The translations under genes and the position numbers were made by a program. From Streptosporangium pseudovulgare (lineage in GTDB: Bacteria > Actinomycetota > Actinomycetes > Streptosporangiales > Streptosporangiaceae): 64,000 nucleotides of DNA. Numbering within the stretch: position 1 is the stretch's first letter; every line of letters starts with the position of its first letter. The notes beneath the pieces are model-generated. The model was given only the letters and a program-made list of their open reading frames with translations. It made no database searches and had not been told where the DNA came from. The DNA lies in assembly GCF_014648055.1 (NCBI RefSeq), contig NZ_BMQJ01000003.1, positions 456,631-520,630 on the forward strand, in the 5' to 3' direction. Positions 35,756 to 44,756 of this stretch are shown one piece after another.

Positions 35756-36639
35756 CCGAGAGGGTTGAGTTCGAGGCCGACGGGATCACGCTCGTCGGCG
35801 ACCTGCGGGCGCCGGACGGTCCCGGCCCGCACCCGGCGCTGGTCCTCACCGGGCCGTTCACCGGCACCCGCGACCAGGTGACCGGGCTGTACGCCGAACG
35901 GCTGGCCGCCGCCGGATACGTGACGCTGGCCTTCGACCACCGCAACTGGGGGGAGTCCGGCGGGACGCCGCGCCGGCACGAGGACCCCCAGGGCAAGCTG
36001 CACGACCTGCGGGCGGCGGTCTCGCTGCTGCGCTCGCGGCCCGAGGCCGACGGCGCCAGGATCGGTGCGGTCGGGATCTGCCTGGGCGCCGGCTACGCGC
36101 TGAAGTTCGCCGCCTTCGACCCCCGGGTGCGGGTCTTCGCCGGGATCGCCGGCGCCTACAACGACCCCTACACCGCGCGTGCCCGGATGTCACCGGCCGG
36201 GTACGAGGAGGCGCTGGCCTCCTTCGCCGAGGTCCTGGAGCGCCAGGACCTCGGCGGCGAGGTCGAGTACGTCCCCGCCGTGGCGACGGAGGGGGAGGCG
36301 GCCATGCCGGGTGACGAGCCGTACGCCTACTACGGCACCGGACGCGGCGCGTCCCCGCACTGGCGCAACCAGGTCACCCGGGCCTCCGTCCGCGAGCTGG
36401 TCACCATGGACAACATGACCGGCGCCGACTTCCTGTCGCCCAAGCCCGGCCTGGTGGTGCACGGCGTCGTGGACCGCCTCTGCTCCCCGGAGGGCGCGGA
36501 GGAGGTCTACAAGCGGATGGACGAGCCCAAGCGGCTCGTCTGGCTGGACACCCGGCTCCACATCGACCTGTACGACGCCGAACCGCACGTGAGCCGGGCC
36601 GTGGAGGCCGTCACCGCCTTCCTCACCGAGCACCTCTGA
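35752..36639 (+). CDS. Alpha/beta hydrolase with Cys at the nucleophile elbow
   Basis: A 295-residue hydrolase of the dienelactone-hydrolase-like or xylan-esterase-like group. The elbow is GICLGAG, with Cys110 in place of Ser; VVHGVVDRLCSP supplies the acid and DTRLHIDLYD the His. LVLTGPFTGTRDQ forms the oxyanion region. The substrate is unknown. The stop lies 10 bases from the convergent DUF5709 gene. Confidence 0.85.
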   Translation: MTERVEFEADGITLVGDLRAPDGPGPHPALVLTGPFTGTRDQVTGLYAERLAAAGYVTLAFDHRNWGESGGTPRRHEDPQGKLHDLRAAVSLLRSRPEADGARIGAVGICLGAGYALKFAAFDPRVRVFAGIAGAYNDPYTARARMSPAGYEEALASFAEVLERQDLGGEVEYVPAVATEGEAAMPGDEPYAYYGTGRGASPHWRNQVTRASVRELVTMDNMTGADFLSPKPGLVVHGVVDRLCSPEGAEEVYKRMDEPKRLVWLDTRLHIDLYDAEPHVSRAVEAVTAFLTEHL

Positions 36640-36649
36640 CGTCCCGGCG

Positions 36650-37252
36650 TCATTCCGGTTCCACGTGCATGGCGGCCTCCTCGGCGGTGTAGCCGCCGAA
36701 GTCAGGGCCGACGTCCTCGGCGATCATGTCGGGCTCGGTGTCGGTCGCGGCGCCCTGGTCGGGCTCGACCAGCCGGCCCGCCTGGCGCGGCTCGTCGCCG
36801 CCGTACCCGCCGACCGGCCCCGACGGCTGCGACTGGTAGCCGACGTCGGTGTCCTCGTCACGCTCGTAGTCGGTGTTGAGGTCCGAGCCCACGCCGAGGC
36901 CGCTGGTCTCGGTCACCTGCTCGTCGAGGTTGTCCGGGATGTCCGGGTCGAGGCCGTCCTCGCCGGTGGCCGCCTCGTCCTCGCCGCGGCCGGTCCCCTC
37001 TCCCTCCTCCACGCCGAACACCGGCTGGGGCTCGGGCTCCTCGCGGCTGAGACGGCCGTCGAGGGGTTCCCCGGCGCTCCACTCCTCGGCCGTGGTCCCG
37101 TAGTCGTCCAGCGCGCCCGGCTGGTCGGCGGGCAGGGGCTCCTCCTGCGGGTCCACCGCCCACTGCTGTTCCGGTGTCCCCTCCTGCAGGTCCGGGATCC
37201 CCTCGTCCTCGAACCGCGAATACGGATCGTCCGGCGTGTTCCGCCTGTCCAC
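36650..37252 (-). CDS. DUF5709-family acidic protein
   Basis: A 200-residue, strongly acidic, low-complexity soluble protein rich in Glu, Asp, Gly and Pro, typical of actinobacterial DUF5709: PDDPYSRFEDEGIPDLQEGTP at the start (in part) and GPDFGGYTAEEAAMHVEPE at the end. The function is unknown. GTG 37252 follows GGAGGGGG; the open frame upstream is noncoding in character. Confidence 0.7.
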   Translation of the reverse strand: MDRRNTPDDPYSRFEDEGIPDLQEGTPEQQWAVDPQEEPLPADQPGALDDYGTTAEEWSAGEPLDGRLSREEPEPQPVFGVEEGEGTGRGEDEAATGEDGLDPDIPDNLDEQVTETSGLGVGSDLNTDYERDEDTDVGYQSQPSGPVGGYGGDEPRQAGRLVEPDQGAATDTEPDMIAEDVGPDFGGYTAEEAAMHVEPE

Positions 37253-37409
37253 AGCGATCCCCCTCCGATCATCTCGCCGTCCTTGCGGTGTTCCTCCTGC
37301 CACCCGTGCCCACCTCGTCGCGGACATAACAGGACGCATTCCCCCGTCCTTCACCTTTACCTGACCGCTGGGAAACCCCTCCCTGACCGTGGGGACGGAC
37401 CGGGCGCGG

Positions 37410-38471
37410 TCAGGGGCGGCGGGTGGAGCCGCGCCGGACCAGCCGCCAGTGAGGAGGCTCGGCGTCCCCGGCCGCGGGGGGCGCGCCGAGAGCCACCCGC
37501 GCGCAGCGCGCACCCTGGTCGCGCAGGGACTGGGCGATGGTGGTCAGCTCCGCGGCGGCGGCCGCCTCGGTGTCGTCCCACCCGGTGACCGCGAGGTCGC
37601 CGGGGACGTCCACCCCCAGGCGCGCCGCGGCGCGGAGGGCGCCCAGGGCCAGCTCGTCGCTCATCGCCGCGATCGCGTCGCAGGGGTCCGGGCCGGTCAG
37701 CAACCCGGTCGCGAGCGCGTCCGCCTCGCGGGCGTTGTTGGTGGAGCAGACAGCCACCCTGACCTGCTCCCACGGCTCGCCGGTGGCGGTCCAGGCGTCC
37801 CGGAAGCCGTGCAGGCGCTGCCTCGTGACACGGAAGGTCGCGGCGGCGGGGGCGATGCCGGGGAAGACGCCGGTGGCCCTGGTGCGGTCGAGCGGGAAAC
37901 CGAGCACCGCGGGCCGGTGGGCGCCGGAGAACGCCTCGCGCCCCGCCGTCTCGGCGGCGGCCCGGTCGTCCGCGGCCACGAAGGGGAGGTCGTCCCGGAA
38001 CGGGCCGCCGTGCACCACCGCCGGCAGCCCCAGGGCGGCGATGGCGTCGATGACGGGGTCGTCGTCCGCGGTGGTCCAGACGACGAAGCCGTCGACGGCC
38101 GCTTCGGCGACGCGGTTCGCGTCCCCCGGTCCTCCGGTCACCGGGACGAGGGTCAGCCCCATGCCGTGGTCGGCGCAGACCTGGGCGACTCCCGCGAGGA
38201 AGCGGGCCGCCTGCGGGTCGTCGAAGGCGTAGGTGAGGTGCTCGCCGAGGACGACGCCCAGATTGCCGGTGCGGCCGCGGCGCAGCGACCGCGCCCCGGG
38301 GTGCGGGCCCGGGTAGCCGAGACGTTCGGCGGCCTCGCGGACCCTGGCCCGCGTGTCGGCCGAGACCCGGTCGGGGCGGCCGTAGGCATAGGAGACGGTC
38401 ATCACCGACACCCCCGCCTCGCGGGCGACCTCGGCCATGGTCGCCCGCCGTCCGCCTGCCGTTCCCGCCAT
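37410..38471 (-). CDS. LacI-family regulator
   Basis: A 353-residue repressor. HTH and hinge: TMAEVAREAGVSVMTVSYAYG, given in part, and VREAAERLGYPGP; a periplasmic-binding-like ligand domain follows (LGVVLGEHLTYAFDD, GWDDTEAAAAAELTTI). ATG 38471 begins the conserved part. It is divergent from an MFS gene and two perfect operator sites lie between, so the MFS gene is the likely target. Confidence 0.9.
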   Translation of the reverse strand: MAGTAGGRRATMAEVAREAGVSVMTVSYAYGRPDRVSADTRARVREAAERLGYPGPHPGARSLRRGRTGNLGVVLGEHLTYAFDDPQAARFLAGVAQVCADHGMGLTLVPVTGGPGDANRVAEAAVDGFVVWTTADDDPVIDAIAALGLPAVVHGGPFRDDLPFVAADDRAAAETAGREAFSGAHRPAVLGFPLDRTRATGVFPGIAPAAATFRVTRQRLHGFRDAWTATGEPWEQVRVAVCSTNNAREADALATGLLTGPDPCDAIAAMSDELALGALRAAARLGVDVPGDLAVTGWDDTEAAAAAELTTIAQSLRDQGARCARVALGAPPAAGDAEPPHWRLVRRGSTRRP

Positions 38472-38485
38472 GGGGGAAGGATACC

Positions 38486-38522
38486 TGTGTAACGATACAC
38501 ATCTCTTGTGTATCGTTACACA
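38486..38522. promoter_or_regulatory. Paired LacI operators
   Basis: TGTGTAACGATACACA (38486-38501) and TGTGTATCGTTACACA (38507-38522) are each palindromic and are also inverted copies of each other. Centres are exactly 21 bases apart, two helical turns. The second site ends 1 base before the MFS start codon, so binding must block that gene's transcription start. Confidence 0.85.
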
Positions 38523-38523
38523 C

Positions 38524-39789
38524 ATGTCGGGTTCCGAAATCGTCTCCGGGCGGCGGGCCGCCTACGCGGGCTTCGTGGTCTTCGGCGCGTTCTGGGGAGC
38601 CTGGGGGGCGTCGGTGCCCGCCATCCGCGACCAGGCGGGTCTGGACGACGGCCGGCTGGGCCTCGCCCTGCTGTTCGTCGGCGCCGGGGCGCTGCCCGCC
38701 ATGCCCGCCGCGGGCGTGGCCGTCGACCGCTGGGGACGCCGGCCGGCCGCCTTGCTGCTCGTGCTGCTCGGCGCGGTGGGAACGGCGGTGGCGCTCACCG
38801 CGCGCGACCTGTGGAGCCTGTCGGCGGGCCTCGCCCTGCTCGGCGCGGCCTCCGGGGCGGCGGACGTGGCGATCAACGCGGCCGCCGGGGCGGCGGAGCA
38901 GGCCGCGGGACGGCCCGTCATCACCCGCGCGCACGGGTTCTTCTCCGCGTCCGTCGTGCTCGCGAGCCTCTCCACCGGGCTGCTGGCCGGCGCGGGGGCG
39001 CCGGCCTTCCTGCCGTTCCTGCTGGTCGCCCTGGTCGCCGCGGGACTGGCACCGGTGATCGCGGCGGGCGGGCGGGCCGGCGCGGCCGATCGTGCGGCAC
39101 GGCGTGGTACGGGCACGCCGGGGGAGCGGGCGGACGGGGGCGGCGGTCCGGCGCGGGCACGGCCGGCGGGGGAGGCGGCTCCGGAAGGACGCGCGGGGCG
39201 GCCCGCCGTACGTCTCGCGCCGCTCCTGCTGTTCGGCGGGCTGGGCGCGCTGGCCTTCGCCGCCGAGAACGCCCACCAGAGCTGGGGGGCGGTCTACCTG
39301 GCCGACGTGCTCGGCGCCGGGCCGGTGCTCGCCGCGGCCGCCCCGGCGGTCTTCGCGGCCGTCGTCGCCGTCACCCGTTTCTCCGCCGGCCGGGTGGCGT
39401 CCTGGCGCGCCGCGACCGTGCTCGTCTGCGGCGCCGTGACCGCCGCCGCCGGGAGCTCGGCGGTGGCCGCCGCTCCCTCCGCACCCGTGGCGCTGGCCGG
39501 GCTCGTCCTGGCCGCGGCGGGGACCGCGGTGCTGTTCCCCACATTGCTGGCCGCGGCGAACGACGGTGTCGGTCACGCCGTGCGCGGCCGGGCGACGTCC
39601 GTGGTGACGGGCGTCGCCTACCTGGGCTTCCTCGCCGGGCCCGTCTACGTCGGATGGTGGGCCGACGCGACCGGCCTGCCGGGGGCCATGGGCGCCGTGG
39701 CGGCGCTGTCGCTCGCCCTCGCGCTTGCGGCCTGGCCGGTCCTGCGGGCGGTCCGCAGGCCGACGGGAAATAAGGGATGCACCTTTTAG
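38524..39789 (+). CDS. MFS transporter under LacI control
   Basis: A 421-residue 12-helix transporter of the FucP/YbjJ-like group: FGAFWGAWGASVPAIRDQ opens it and AVDRWGRRPAALLL is the helix 2-3 loop. A Gly/Ala/Arg-rich central cytoplasmic loop lies near 190-235. ATG 38524 directly follows the operator, so the mRNA leader would be very short or absent. Substrate unknown; sugar-like if the LacI ligand is a sugar. Confidence 0.85.
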   Translation: MSGSEIVSGRRAAYAGFVVFGAFWGAWGASVPAIRDQAGLDDGRLGLALLFVGAGALPAMPAAGVAVDRWGRRPAALLLVLLGAVGTAVALTARDLWSLSAGLALLGAASGAADVAINAAAGAAEQAAGRPVITRAHGFFSASVVLASLSTGLLAGAGAPAFLPFLLVALVAAGLAPVIAAGGRAGAADRAARRGTGTPGERADGGGGPARARPAGEAAPEGRAGRPAVRLAPLLLFGGLGALAFAAENAHQSWGAVYLADVLGAGPVLAAAAPAVFAAVVAVTRFSAGRVASWRAATVLVCGAVTAAAGSSAVAAAPSAPVALAGLVLAAAGTAVLFPTLLAAANDGVGHAVRGRATSVVTGVAYLGFLAGPVYVGWWADATGLPGAMGAVAALSLALALAAWPVLRAVRRPTGNKGCTF

Positions 39790-39913
39790 GGTAAATTGTC
39801 TGCTTGGTGTGCCCGAAAGGGCGCGCCCGTAATGACCGCACGGCGGCCGCGATCCCGCGGTATCTACCCCGGTCGAAGCCCACCACGACGGTGCGGCTCG
39901 CCCCGGCCGGGCG

Positions 39914-41164
39914 ATGCCCTCCGTCTGGACCCTGGACGGAGACCCGTTGAAGTCCTACCTCGCCGTTCTCGGCCTGCCGGGAGCCTGGCGCTTCCTCGCC
40001 CCCGCGTTCGTCGCCCGCCTGCCGTACGCCATGCTGCAGATCGGCATCCTGCTCCTGGTGCAGTGGTCCACCGGCTCGTACGGCGCGGCGGGGATCGCCT
40101 CGGCCGCCGCCGCCGTCGCCCAGGCGCTCGTCGGCCCGCAGACCGGACGGCTGGCCGACCGTCACGGCCAGCCCAAGGTGCTCGTCCCGCAGGTCGTCCT
40201 GCACGCCGCCGCGCTGGGCACGCTGCTGGCGCTGGCCGCCTCGCACGCCTCGCCCGTCACGCTCACCGCTGTGTCGGCGCTGGCCGGCGGGTCGATGCCG
40301 CAGGTCGGCTCGATGGTGCGGGCCCGCTGGGCGCACGTGCTGGGCGGCTCCGGCAGGCTGGGCACGGCCTTCGCGCTGGAGTCCATGACCGACGAGCTGA
40401 CCTTCACCCTCGCGCCCATGCTCCTGGTCGCCCTGTCCACCGGCTTCTCGCCCGTCTGGGCGCTGCTCGCGGCCCTGGTCATGGTGGTGGTCGGCACGCT
40501 CGTGTTCGCCGGGGTCCGCGAGGGCGCCCCCGAGCCGGTACCGGTCCACGCGCGCTCCCGGGGCGGGGTGCTGCGGCTGCGGGGCGTGGCCCTGCTGGCC
40601 GTCGCCTTCGTCGCGCTCGGCACCGTCTTCGGCAGCCTCCAGGTCGGCATCACCTCCTCGACGGCCGCGCTCGGCCAGTCCGCCGCGGCCGGGCCGGTCT
40701 ACGCGACCTTCTCCGCCGCCAGCCTCGCCGGCGGGCTCCTCTACGGCGTCGTCCGCTGGCGGGTCGGCGCCCCGGCCCGGCTGGCCGCCGCCCTGACCCT
40801 GCTCTCGGCGGCCACCGTCGCACTGTGCTTCGCCGGGTCCGTCCCCATGCTGTACGGCGGAGCCGCCGCGGCCGGCCTCCTCATCGCCCCGGCCGTCATC
40901 ACCGGCTACACCCTCGCCGAGGGCCTCGTCCCGGCCGAGGTGCGGACCGAGGCGTTCACCTGGCTCAACGGCGGGATCGGCCTGGGCATCGCGACCGGCG
41001 CCGCCGTGGCGGGCCAGCTCGTGGACCGCTTCGGCGCGTCCCTGGCCTTCCTCGTCCCGCCGGTCACCACGGGCCTGGCCGCCCTGCTGGTGCTGCTCTC
41101 CCTGCGCCGGCTGCGGCCCGCCCCCGACCCCGCCCTTCCCCGCGAGCCGGCCCTGACGGCCTGA
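39914..41164 (+). CDS. MFS transporter
   Basis: A 416-residue major-facilitator protein with about 12 helices: RFLAPAFVARLPYAMLQIGI, QTGRLADRHGQPKVLVPQ (loop 2-3) and GYTLAEGLVPAEVRTEAF. Unlike the preceding MFS gene it has its own A+T-richer leader (39785-39835) and is not clearly cotranscribed. ATG 39914; TTG 39947 is possible. Substrate unknown. Confidence 0.83.
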   Translation: MPSVWTLDGDPLKSYLAVLGLPGAWRFLAPAFVARLPYAMLQIGILLLVQWSTGSYGAAGIASAAAAVAQALVGPQTGRLADRHGQPKVLVPQVVLHAAALGTLLALAASHASPVTLTAVSALAGGSMPQVGSMVRARWAHVLGGSGRLGTAFALESMTDELTFTLAPMLLVALSTGFSPVWALLAALVMVVVGTLVFAGVREGAPEPVPVHARSRGGVLRLRGVALLAVAFVALGTVFGSLQVGITSSTAALGQSAAAGPVYATFSAASLAGGLLYGVVRWRVGAPARLAAALTLLSAATVALCFAGSVPMLYGGAAAAGLLIAPAVITGYTLAEGLVPAEVRTEAFTWLNGGIGLGIATGAAVAGQLVDRFGASLAFLVPPVTTGLAALLVLLSLRRLRPAPDPALPREPALTA

Positions 41165-41256
41165 GCCTCCGTCCGGCGATCCGTACCGGCCGGGCGCCCG
41201 CGAACGGCCGGTACGGGTGACCGCCCGGGAACTCCGGAGAACCCGGCCGGCCGGTA

Positions 41257-41348
41257 CGGCTGTTCGGACACGGATCATGCGGCTGATCGGACACGGGAGG
41301 TACGGCTGATCGGACACGGATCATGCGGCTGATCGGACACGAACCGCC
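41257..41348. repeat. Four 23-bp tandem repeats upstream of the DUF4143 gene
   Basis: Units at 41257, 41280, 41303 and 41326, each beginning CGGCTGWTCGGACACG. Units 1 and 3 end GATCATG, the others differ, so there is also a 46-bp higher period. Located 35 bases before the DUF4143 ATPase start; each unit puts CGGACACG on about every second helical turn. Confidence 0.85.
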
Positions 41349-41382
41349 CCTCCAGCCGGTCGGCCAGTGGCATCATTGAGGT

Positions 41383-42654
41383 ATGTCTGAGCCGGTCACG
41401 CCACTCGGAAAGGTGATCCGCCGCAACGCGGAGCGTCTGGTCCGTGAAGCACTCGCCGACACCCGCGTAGTCCTCGTCAACGGAGCTCGTCAGTCAGGCA
41501 AGAGCACGCTGACCGCTCTCATCGCGAGCGGTCACGAGAACTCCCTCACCCGGAACCTCGACCGTCCGGACGTGCTCGCCGCCGCACAGGAGGATCCGAA
41601 CACTTTCGTGAAGCATCCCGGCCTGCTCGTCATCGACGAGATCCAGTACGCGCCGGGGCTCCTGCTTCCCATCAAGTACCAGGTGGACACCGACCCTCGT
41701 CCCGGGCGCTTCCTGCTGACCGGATCGGCGAGAGTGCTGGGCCTGAAGTCCCTACCCGACGCGCTGCCCGGGCGGATGGAGACCATCGAGCTGTGGCCTT
41801 TCTCGCAGGGAGAGCTCGAAGGCGCGGTGGACGGCTTCGTCGACTCCGTCTTCCGCCTGGCGGACAGCCCGCTCCCGGCCCTGCCCGGCGACAGCCGACG
41901 GGCCCTGGCTCTGCGCATCGTGCGAGGGGGCTTCCCGGAGGCGATCGCCCGTTCTGATCCGCGACGCAGGCGGCGTTTTCTCGGGTCGTACGTCAACACG
42001 TTGATCGAGCGGGACATCCGGGATCTGGCCGACATCTCCAAGCCCGCGGATCTGAAACGGCTGCTCCAGATCGTGGCGGCACGGACGGGGCAGCTGCTCG
42101 TCGCGGCGAACATGGCTTCGGAGCTGAGCGTGTCGGCCAGGACGGTGCAGCGGTACCTCGATCTCTGCGAGGAGATATTCCTGATCAAACGGATTCCCGC
42201 CTGGTCGGGTAACCTCGCCACTCGCGCGGTCGCGACCCCGAAGGTCGCGTGTGTGGATTCGGGGATCGCCGCTTACCTCCTCGGGCTCGACGAGAACAGG
42301 CTGGCGACGGGTGGGGACCTGTTCGGCCCGCTGCTGGAAGGTTTCGTGCTGATGGAGCTGTCACGGCAGCTCAGCTGGGCAGAGGAGGACATCCGCCTCT
42401 TCCACTACAGGACCAGGGACCAGGTGGAGGTCGATGCCGTGCTCGAGACCGCCGACGGGCGCGTCGCCGGTGTCGAGGTGAAGGCGAGCGCCACGGTCAG
42501 AAGCGAGGACTTCCGGGGACTCCGGCTGCTGGAACGCCAGACGGGTGACGCGTTCGCCGCGGGCGTCGTCCTCTACACCGGTGATCAGTCGCTGAGTTTC
42601 GGTCCCAGGCTGAAGGCATTGCCGATCAGCGCGCTCTGGCGGATGCGGTTCTGA
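41383..42654 (+). CDS. AAA ATPase with DUF4143 domain
   Basis: A 423-residue ATPase. Walker A GARQSGKST (34-42), Walker B LLVIDEIQ (81-88), sensor TGSARVL, and the C-terminal DUF4143 part with nuclease-like residues QVEVDAVLE and VAGVEVKAS. These stand-alone ATPases are scattered by horizontal transfer and have no settled function. The gene is somewhat less G+C-biased than neighbours. A relic of a related gene lies after rlmN (19557). Confidence 0.88.
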   Translation: MSEPVTPLGKVIRRNAERLVREALADTRVVLVNGARQSGKSTLTALIASGHENSLTRNLDRPDVLAAAQEDPNTFVKHPGLLVIDEIQYAPGLLLPIKYQVDTDPRPGRFLLTGSARVLGLKSLPDALPGRMETIELWPFSQGELEGAVDGFVDSVFRLADSPLPALPGDSRRALALRIVRGGFPEAIARSDPRRRRRFLGSYVNTLIERDIRDLADISKPADLKRLLQIVAARTGQLLVAANMASELSVSARTVQRYLDLCEEIFLIKRIPAWSGNLATRAVATPKVACVDSGIAAYLLGLDENRLATGGDLFGPLLEGFVLMELSRQLSWAEEDIRLFHYRTRDQVEVDAVLETADGRVAGVEVKASATVRSEDFRGLRLLERQTGDAFAAGVVLYTGDQSLSFGPRLKALPISALWRMRF

Positions 42655-42815
42655 CAGACGGTCCATGAGACCGTGCTCCGGCGCTCTTTCGGGAAGACGG
42701 CCCGGGTCCGCCGGACTCTCCACCGCCGAAGAACGTCATCCGGCCACGGACGGCCCCGGAGGTCCGGCGGTTCCGTGGCCGTCCCGCGGTCCGGGGCGGC
42801 CACGGACGGAAGGCG

Positions 42816-43748
42816 TCAGGCGTCGGCGGCCTCGCGGGCGCGGCGGGCCTCGCGGCGCTCGACGAAGCGCGAGGCGGTCACCTCAAGGCGGTCGAGGAAC
42901 TCCACCAGCTCCTCGCGGGCCTTGTCGCCCTCGGCGCCCAGGCCCCCCCGCTCGAACACCGACCACTGCCGCAGGACCGGCATGATGACGTCGTCGAGGT
43001 GCAGGCGCAGGTCGTAGATGCCGGCGTGGGCGATGGCCATCGCCTTGCGGCTGAAGCCCTGGATGCCGGTGCCGGGCATCTGGAAGGTGGTCACCACGTC
43101 GGTGACGGCGCGCATGGTCTGGTCCGGGTTCAGCTCGAAGGCCGCGCCGAGCAGGTTGCGGTAGAAGAGCATGTGCAGGTTCTCGTCGGCGGCGATCCTG
43201 GCGAGCAGCCGCTCGCAGTTCGGGTCTCCCGAGACCTTGCCGGTGTTGCGGTGGGCGATGCGGGTGGCCAGCTCCTGGAAGGAGACGTAGGCCAGCGAGT
43301 GCAGCACGCCCTCGTAGGAGTTGCTGAACCCCTCCTCCATGTGCGACATCCGGGCCCGCTCCAGGGCGACCGGGTCGACCGCCCGGGTGACCGTCAGGTA
43401 GTCGCGGATGGCGGTGCCGTGACGGGCCTCCTCGGCGGTCCAGCGGTGCACCCAGGTGCCCCAGGCGGCGTCACGGCCGAAGGCCGTGGCGATCTCGTAG
43501 TGGTAGCTGGGGAGGTTGTCCTCGGTCAACAGGTTGACGATGAGGGAGGTCCGCGCCACCTCGGGAATCGTGGAGTCGGTCTCGGACCAGGCCTCGCCGC
43601 CGAAGATCCCGTCGTAGTCGCGGCCCTCGGACCACGGCACGTATTCGTGCGGGAACCACTCCTTGGCCATTTTGTGGTGCCGGTCCAGTTCTCCGGCGAC
43701 GACGGGCTCGAGTTCGAGCAGCAGCTCGGTCTGGCTGAACTCCCGCAT
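42816..43748 (-). CDS. Acyl-ACP desaturase (DesA-like diiron enzyme)
   Basis: A 310-residue soluble desaturase that would introduce a double bond into an acyl-ACP. Diiron ligands appear in LLTEDNLPSYHYE, TAEEARHGTAI, VSFQELATRIAHRN and AADENLHMLFY. The last 25 residues are Arg/Ala-rich. Upstream lies a palindrome at the likely promoter, so expression is probably regulated by lipid state (inference). Convergent with the DUF4143 gene across 161 bases containing repeats of GGCCACGGACGG. Confidence 0.9.
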   Translation of the reverse strand: MREFSQTELLLELEPVVAGELDRHHKMAKEWFPHEYVPWSEGRDYDGIFGGEAWSETDSTIPEVARTSLIVNLLTEDNLPSYHYEIATAFGRDAAWGTWVHRWTAEEARHGTAIRDYLTVTRAVDPVALERARMSHMEEGFSNSYEGVLHSLAYVSFQELATRIAHRNTGKVSGDPNCERLLARIAADENLHMLFYRNLLGAAFELNPDQTMRAVTDVVTTFQMPGTGIQGFSRKAMAIAHAGIYDLRLHLDDVIMPVLRQWSVFERGGLGAEGDKAREELVEFLDRLEVTASRFVERREARRAREAADA

Positions 43749-43780
43749 AGGACCTCTTCCTCACTCTCTACGGTTCCGTA

Positions 43781-43798
43781 ACCTACGTTAGCGTAGGT
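43781..43798. promoter_or_regulatory. Palindrome upstream of the desaturase gene
   Basis: ACCTACG-TTAG-CGTAGGT, 7-bp perfect arms, 33 bases before the desaturase start, with TTCCGTAACC just beside it. The locally high A+T content suggests an operator within the promoter. Confidence 0.6.
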
Positions 43799-43834
43799 AA
43801 GGACGGGTCCCGCAGTAGGGATATGTCTCTTTTG

Positions 43835-44578
43835 TTACTGTCCGGTAGGTTTCATTTCGCGCTCAAGAAGGACCGGCCCCGCTTCGAAGGAAGCGCCCAG
43901 CGGCCGGGTGGCGCGAGCCGGGGCGTCCCGCCCGTCCGCGCACCGGGCCGCCAGGAGGACCACGGCCATGTCGGCCAGCAGCGCCAGCCGCTCCAGCAGG
44001 CCGTGGTAGCCCGAGCCGCCGACGATCTCCGCGACCGGCGATCCCGGGCGAGCCGCGAGGAACGCCACCAGCGCCGCCACCGACAGGCCGGCCGCCAGCG
44101 ACAGCGCCGGCTCGCCGAACCGGCGCCCGAGCAGGCGGCCCGCGCAGGGCAGCGCGGTGAGGACCACGGCCGCCGCCCAGTGGTGAACCTCCCCGCCGCC
44201 GGAGGTGACCCCGGGCGGCGCGTCGGTGGGGAACACCGCGGTGAGCAGCAGTCCCAGCGCCGCCGCGACGAGCAGGACGCGCGCCGCGGCGCTGCGCGCC
44301 GGGTCCACCCGGGTCAGGCCGTAGGCCGTCCACACGCAGCTCACCGCCAGCGCGATCGCGGCGACGGCCATCGCCCAGCCGCTCGGGCCGAACAGGGCGT
44401 AACGGCTGGTCAGCTCGGTCATCGGGTCAACCGAACCGGTCGCCGCCAGATGGGCGTAGGCCATCGCCGCCGCCGCGACGCCCACGCAGGCCATCGCGGG
44501 CCGGCGCCACACCGTGCCCTCTCCGTCCGCGCCGTCCGCACTGTCCGCGCCGTCCGCTCCCACCGGGGCCTCCCTCAT
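43835..44578 (-). CDS. DUF998 membrane protein
   Basis: A 247-residue protein with about six transmembrane helices and short loops: DPMTELTSRYALFGPSGWAM, TAVFPTDAPPGVTSGGGEVHH and AVVLTALPCAGRLL are DUF998-like. An Asp/Gly-rich lead (residues 7-20) comes from short GCCGTCCGC repeats. Function unknown. Confidence 0.8.
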   Translation of the reverse strand: MREAPVGADGADSADGADGEGTVWRRPAMACVGVAAAAMAYAHLAATGSVDPMTELTSRYALFGPSGWAMAVAAIALAVSCVWTAYGLTRVDPARSAAARVLLVAAALGLLLTAVFPTDAPPGVTSGGGEVHHWAAAVVLTALPCAGRLLGRRFGEPALSLAAGLSVAALVAFLAARPGSPVAEIVGGSGYHGLLERLALLADMAVVLLAARCADGRDAPARATRPLGASFEAGPVLLEREMKPTGQ

Positions 44579-44756
44579 CGCGCCGCTCCTGCCCGCGGCG
44601 CTCTTCCCGCCGCAACGCTTCCTTCGCCGGGTCGCACCCGGACGTGCGCCTCCAGGTCCGGACCTTCCCGGACGGAGCCCCTCCTCACCGCGCGGTCCTC
44701 CGCCGGCCGCGCCGCACTGTCCCCCGGCCGTCCCACCGCGTGGCCCCCCGGGGTCC

